Shown here piece by piece: positions 34,543 through 37,061 of a stretch of 37,061 bases of DNA. Location of the stretch: positions 1 to 37,061 of the forward strand of contig CALKOA010000064.1 of NCBI GenBank assembly GCA_938091655.1, given 5' to 3'. The DNA comes from an uncultured Balneolaceae bacterium. Its GTDB lineage: Bacteria > Bacteroidota > Rhodothermia > Balneolales > Balneolaceae. Under the pieces are notes generated by a model that searched no databases, was not told the origin of the DNA, and saw nothing but the letters and a program-made list of their open reading frames with translations. The position numbers and the translations under genes were made by a program. Each line of letters begins with the position of its first letter. The stretch's first letter is position 1.

Positions 34543-35526
34543 TTAATTTATTGAAGCGATTATTTTTTCATTGATAGAATGCTCAACGCAATCCATCGCA
34601 ACCTTAATCATGTTTTTTATGGCTGTTGGACTACTACCTCCATGTCCAACAACACTCGTCCCATTAACACCTAAGAAGGGTAACCCGCCTACTCGTTCAT
34701 AATCAAATGGGGCTAGTGATTCAGACAGTATCCGTTGAACAAAACTCATCATTTCTGGAGTACCTGTCGATTGCTGGAGCCGTTGACTAACAAGTGTTTT
34801 CAGAATACTAGGCAGAGATTCACCAAGTTTAAGGACTACATTACCTAAATAACCATCTGTTATATATATGTCTGCTTTTGGAATCAGTATATCTCGACCT
34901 TCCACATTTCCGATGAATGATGGAATTTTCTTGAGCGCCTCATGAATTTCTTTGAGTAACTCTGTTCCTTTACCTTCTTCTTCACCAACATTCAGCAATC
35001 CAACTCTGGGTTGTTCAATACCCATGATTTCTTTAGCGTAGACCTGACCCATTAATGCGAATTGAAGGGCCATATCTGGTTTTATTTCTAGATTTGCCCC
35101 TGCATCAATAATCAATCGGAAGCCTTCAAGTGATGGATAATACGTAGCAATGGTTGGGCGTGAAATACCTTCTAGTTTACCTAAAATAAACATAGATGCT
35201 GCTAAAAGAGCACCTGTATTACCCGCACTCACAAAAGCATGACACTGACCTTTCTTGTGCATTGAAATGCCCTTAGCAATGGAGGAATTTGGCTTCTGTT
35301 TCAAGGCTGCAGACGCAGAATCAGTCATTTCAACTATTTCTGGAGAATCTACAATCTGAATTCTATCCTGATCAAAAAAATGATTACTAAGTTCATCTTG
35401 AACCAGTTTTTTAGGTCCTACTAACAGTACAGTAAGCCGTTCAAATTCATTGATAGCCGCTAAAGCCCCTAAAACAGGGTTTTTTGGGTAATGATCTCCT
35501 CCAGCCGCGTCTACAGCTATTATCAT
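34543..35526 (-). CDS. plsX: Phosphate acyltransferase PlsX
   Basis: Converts acyl-ACP into acyl-phosphate, the donor for PlsY in phospholipid synthesis. The 327-residue protein begins MIIAVDAAGGDHYPKNPVLG, then VEMTDSASAALKQKPNSS, FVSAGNTGALLAAS and PFDYERVGGLPFLGVNGTSVVGHG, all typical. It lies 10 bp after rpmF and 11 bp before fabH. It is peripheral at the cytoplasmic membrane. Identity is secure. Confidence 0.97.
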   Translation of the reverse strand: MIIAVDAAGGDHYPKNPVLGALAAINEFERLTVLLVGPKKLVQDELSNHFFDQDRIQIVDSPEIVEMTDSASAALKQKPNSSIAKGISMHKKGQCHAFVSAGNTGALLAASMFILGKLEGISRPTIATYYPSLEGFRLIIDAGANLEIKPDMALQFALMGQVYAKEIMGIEQPRVGLLNVGEEEGKGTELLKEIHEALKKIPSFIGNVEGRDILIPKADIYITDGYLGNVVLKLGESLPSILKTLVSQRLQQSTGTPEMMSFVQRILSESLAPFDYERVGGLPFLGVNGTSVVGHGGSSPTAIKNMIKVAMDCVEHSINEKIIASIN

Positions 35527-35536
35527 AATAGACGTA

Positions 35537-35716
35537 TTAGTTATTTATGCTAATAACTTGTCTTCCTCGATAATAACCGCATTCTGGGCAGGCATTGTGA
35601 TACTTATGAAATGCTCCACAATTTGAACATTTAGCCAAAGTGACTTCGGAAATTGCGTGATGCGCTCTTCTTTTATCTCTTCTAGCTTTGGAGATTTTTC
35701 GTTTTGGATGTGCCAT
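35537..35716 (-). CDS. rpmF: Ribosomal protein bL32
   Basis: Short gene of 59 codons between DUF177 and plsX. The protein starts MAHPKRKISKARRDKRRAHH and continues with the zinc ribbon: CSNC at 30-33 and CPEC at 43-46. A basic N-terminus plus this four-Cys ribbon is the bL32 pattern. It is 17 bp after the DUF177 stop and 10 bp before plsX. The yceD-rpmF-plsX order is widely conserved. Confidence 0.96.
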   Translation of the reverse strand: MAHPKRKISKARRDKRRAHHAISEVTLAKCSNCGAFHKYHNACPECGYYRGRQVISINN

Positions 35717-35733
35717 TCTAGTAGATTGTTATA

Positions 35734-36234
35734 TTAGTTTTTTAAGTTTTTTAAGGCTTCCCATCTTGGATCAACTGTTTCTGTATCCTCGATAAATGAA
35801 CCAAATTGTTCGTTTAATAATTCTGTTAGATTTCCGTTATCGTCCAAGTATCGTGGGTGAATTCGTTTTGATGGTAATGATAATAACAACATGTCTCGAA
35901 CGTCTTGTTCAAATTCGAGGGTTTGTTGATGCTGCTCTAATCTCTTAAACGACGAGTGTAAATCATATTCTTCTTCTTTGAGCCCTTCTTTGTATATGAT
36001 ATCCAACACACGCTGCACACTATATTCAAATTTGTCTAAAGAGCGATCACACTGAAGTTCTAAGGTTGAAGTCACCATCGATTTGATATGAATCATGTGA
36101 TCACTCCTATTTATGTCTAAATGTAGAGTACCCTCCAATACAGTAATATCCTCGGATTCTAAAAAATCCTGAGGAATCGAAAGAGTCTTTTGACTCTTTG
36201 ATAACGGTATTTCAAAGGTATGGAGCTTCAACAT
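35734..36234 (-). CDS. yceD: DUF177/YceD-family protein
   Basis: Protein of 166 residues from ATG 36234; a TTG 15 bases upstream is possible. It has the DUF177 pattern: a beta-rich N-terminal part, LQCDRSLDKFEYSVQRVLDI in the middle, and the C-terminal acidic and Trp-bearing VDPRWEALKNLKN. In plants and E. coli this family has been tied to 23S rRNA processing and accumulation. It precedes rpmF, as is usual. No Cys ribbon is seen. A coding hairpin lies near its start (36180-36199). Confidence 0.88.
   Translation of the reverse strand: MLKLHTFEIPLSKSQKTLSIPQDFLESEDITVLEGTLHLDINRSDHMIHIKSMVTSTLELQCDRSLDKFEYSVQRVLDIIYKEGLKEEEYDLHSSFKRLEQHQQTLEFEQDVRDMLLLSLPSKRIHPRYLDDNGNLTELLNEQFGSFIEDTETVDPRWEALKNLKN
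36180..36199 (-). repeat. Perfect inverted repeat near the start of yceD
   Basis: AAAGAGTC (36180-36187) and GACTCTTT (36192-36199) pair perfectly around a 4-base loop. It lies about 35-55 bases into the yceD coding sequence on the minus strand, with no U-run after it, so it is not a normal terminator. It could affect translation of yceD-rpmF, or may be chance. Confidence 0.4.
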
Positions 36235-36285
36235 AATCAAACAAATCAATCCTTATAAGATAAGGATATTAGAAATGGAGTACAA

Positions 36286-36921
36286 TCAATTAAACAAGCC
36301 GTACAATCTTTGTTCCACTAGGCCAATTATACTGCCCAGATCTTCTTTATCGTTCACAAAATCTAAATCATCGGTATCAATGATTAATTTTTCGTGTGGG
36401 TATCTTCCAATCCAATCTTCATATAAATTATTAAGCCTTTCTAAATAGTCTATTCGGATGGAATTTTCGTACTCCCTTCCTCTTTGTTGAATTTGCCGAA
36501 CAAGAGTAGGAACTTGAGCTCTTAAATAAATCAACAAATCAGGTGGGCGTAAATAGTAACTCATCTCATGAAATAGAGCTTCATAGTTATTGAAATCTCG
36601 ATCACTCATTAAGCTCATCTGGTGCAGATTTTTAGCAAAAATCTCTACATCTTCGTAAATAGTTCTGTCCTGTATGAGACTGGTCTCTTTTTTTAGCATA
36701 TCTTTTTGGTGTCGAAAGCGACTCGATAGAAAGTAGATTTGAAGGTTAAAACTCCACCGAAGCATATCTTCATAAAAATCTGCCAAGTAGGGGTTATCAT
36801 CGACAGATTCATAAAAGGCTTGCCATCCAAAATGTTGCGCTAACAAACCTGTTAAAGAAGATTTCCCTGCGCCAATATTTCCAGCAATGGCGATGTATTG
36901 ATGTTTCTTTTGTTCTGACAC
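36286..36921 (-). CDS. Deoxynucleoside kinase (dGK/dAK family)
   Basis: Phosphorylates deoxynucleosides for salvage. The 211-residue protein has P-loop AIAGNIGAGKSS (11-22), the base-binding E38 in YESVDDNPYL and the DRT form of the DRS motif at QDRTIYED (84-91). The lid region with its Arg residues is near 150-157 (QQRGREYE). Bacteroidota often carry two such enzymes; which deoxynucleoside is used here is undecided. It follows pgi by 11 bp and precedes yceD by about 50 bp, all on one strand. Confidence 0.92.
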   Translation of the reverse strand: MSEQKKHQYIAIAGNIGAGKSSLTGLLAQHFGWQAFYESVDDNPYLADFYEDMLRWSFNLQIYFLSSRFRHQKDMLKKETSLIQDRTIYEDVEIFAKNLHQMSLMSDRDFNNYEALFHEMSYYLRPPDLLIYLRAQVPTLVRQIQQRGREYENSIRIDYLERLNNLYEDWIGRYPHEKLIIDTDDLDFVNDKEDLGSIIGLVEQRLYGLFN

Positions 36922-36932
36922 TATTTACAGTA

Positions 36933-37061
36933 TTATTTACCCAACAGTCGATACATAGCTTTCTTGTAGTCTTCGACCCCTGGTTGGTTAAATGGATTGA
37001 CGCCTAAACTATAGACAAAAACACCGGTTAATATCTCATAAAAATAAATAAGTGCTCCTAT
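36933..37061 (-). CDS. pgi: Glucose-6-phosphate isomerase, 3' end
   Basis: The last 42 codons of a gene running in from beyond base 37061. They read [20 protein letters not shown] then GK and stop, the usual C-terminus of glucose-6-phosphate isomerase. The stop (36935-36933) lies 11 bp before the deoxynucleoside kinase gene, which may share its mRNA. Too short for family subtype calls, but the NPFNQPGVE ending is distinctive. Confidence 0.93.
   Translation of the reverse strand: MGALIYFYEILTGVFVYSLGVNPFNQPGVEDYKKAMYRLLGK

Noticed and set aside
1-37061. tRNA genes, CRISPR arrays, insertion sequences, prophage or integrase genes
   Set aside because: Reading through the gene spaces showed none; all but one intergenic gap are short and no repeat array or transposase-like frame was seen.

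Overview
The window looks like chromosomal backbone DNA from an AT-rich bacterium of the Bacteroidota / Balneolota / Rhodothermota (FCB) group. Three things suggest this: the BatA / DUF58 aerotolerance-type genes, a deoxynucleoside kinase of the type common in that group, and exported amidohydrolases whose family flavour I associate with it. A Balneolaceae-like organism is my best guess, but no rRNA or other decisive marker is present. There are no tRNAs, rRNAs, insertion sequences, prophage genes or CRISPR arrays. Genes are densely packed.

Left end (1-2486). The 5' part of prfB on the minus strand carries an intact programmed +1 frameshift site. Next to it is a small one-TM protein. Divergent from these lies a two-gene unit, btaA-btaB, predicted to make the phosphorus-free betaine lipid DGTS.

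2493-7486 (minus). The two halves of a heterodimeric ABC exporter flank an RNase Z gene. That RNase Z has a long arginine/glycine-rich disordered tail and an HxDxDH variant of its metal motif. 7566-11762 (minus) holds three exported amidohydrolase-fold paralogues, ended by a rho-independent terminator. Only the middle one keeps the metal ligands. 11837-14715 (minus) holds recO, an HtrA-type protease and a small LPP20-like lipoprotein.

14822-23804 (mainly plus). This is a Bat-type locus: a DUF58 protein, a membrane protein with a cytoplasmic helical tail, and a BatA-like VWA protein. The last two run on, tightly spaced, into mfd and a Sua5/TsaC-type gene. An M23 endopeptidase on the opposite strand splits DUF58 from the rest, and no moxR is seen. 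23791-28003 holds an M42 aminopeptidase, a hotdog thioesterase, an HD phosphohydrolase, folA and thyA. mgtE follows at 28038-29420.

29523-37061 (minus). This is a core run in transcription order: pgi (3' end), deoxynucleoside kinase, DUF177/YceD, rpmF, plsX, fabH, fabD, fabG, acpP, fabF, rnc. It joins ribosome maturation, phospholipid and fatty-acid initiation, and RNA processing.

No wholly unknown multi-gene system was found. The most notable items are the RGG-tailed RNase Z inside an ABC exporter operon, the one-active/two-degenerate amidohydrolase trio, the btaAB pair, and the Bat locus split by a cell-wall hydrolase gene.
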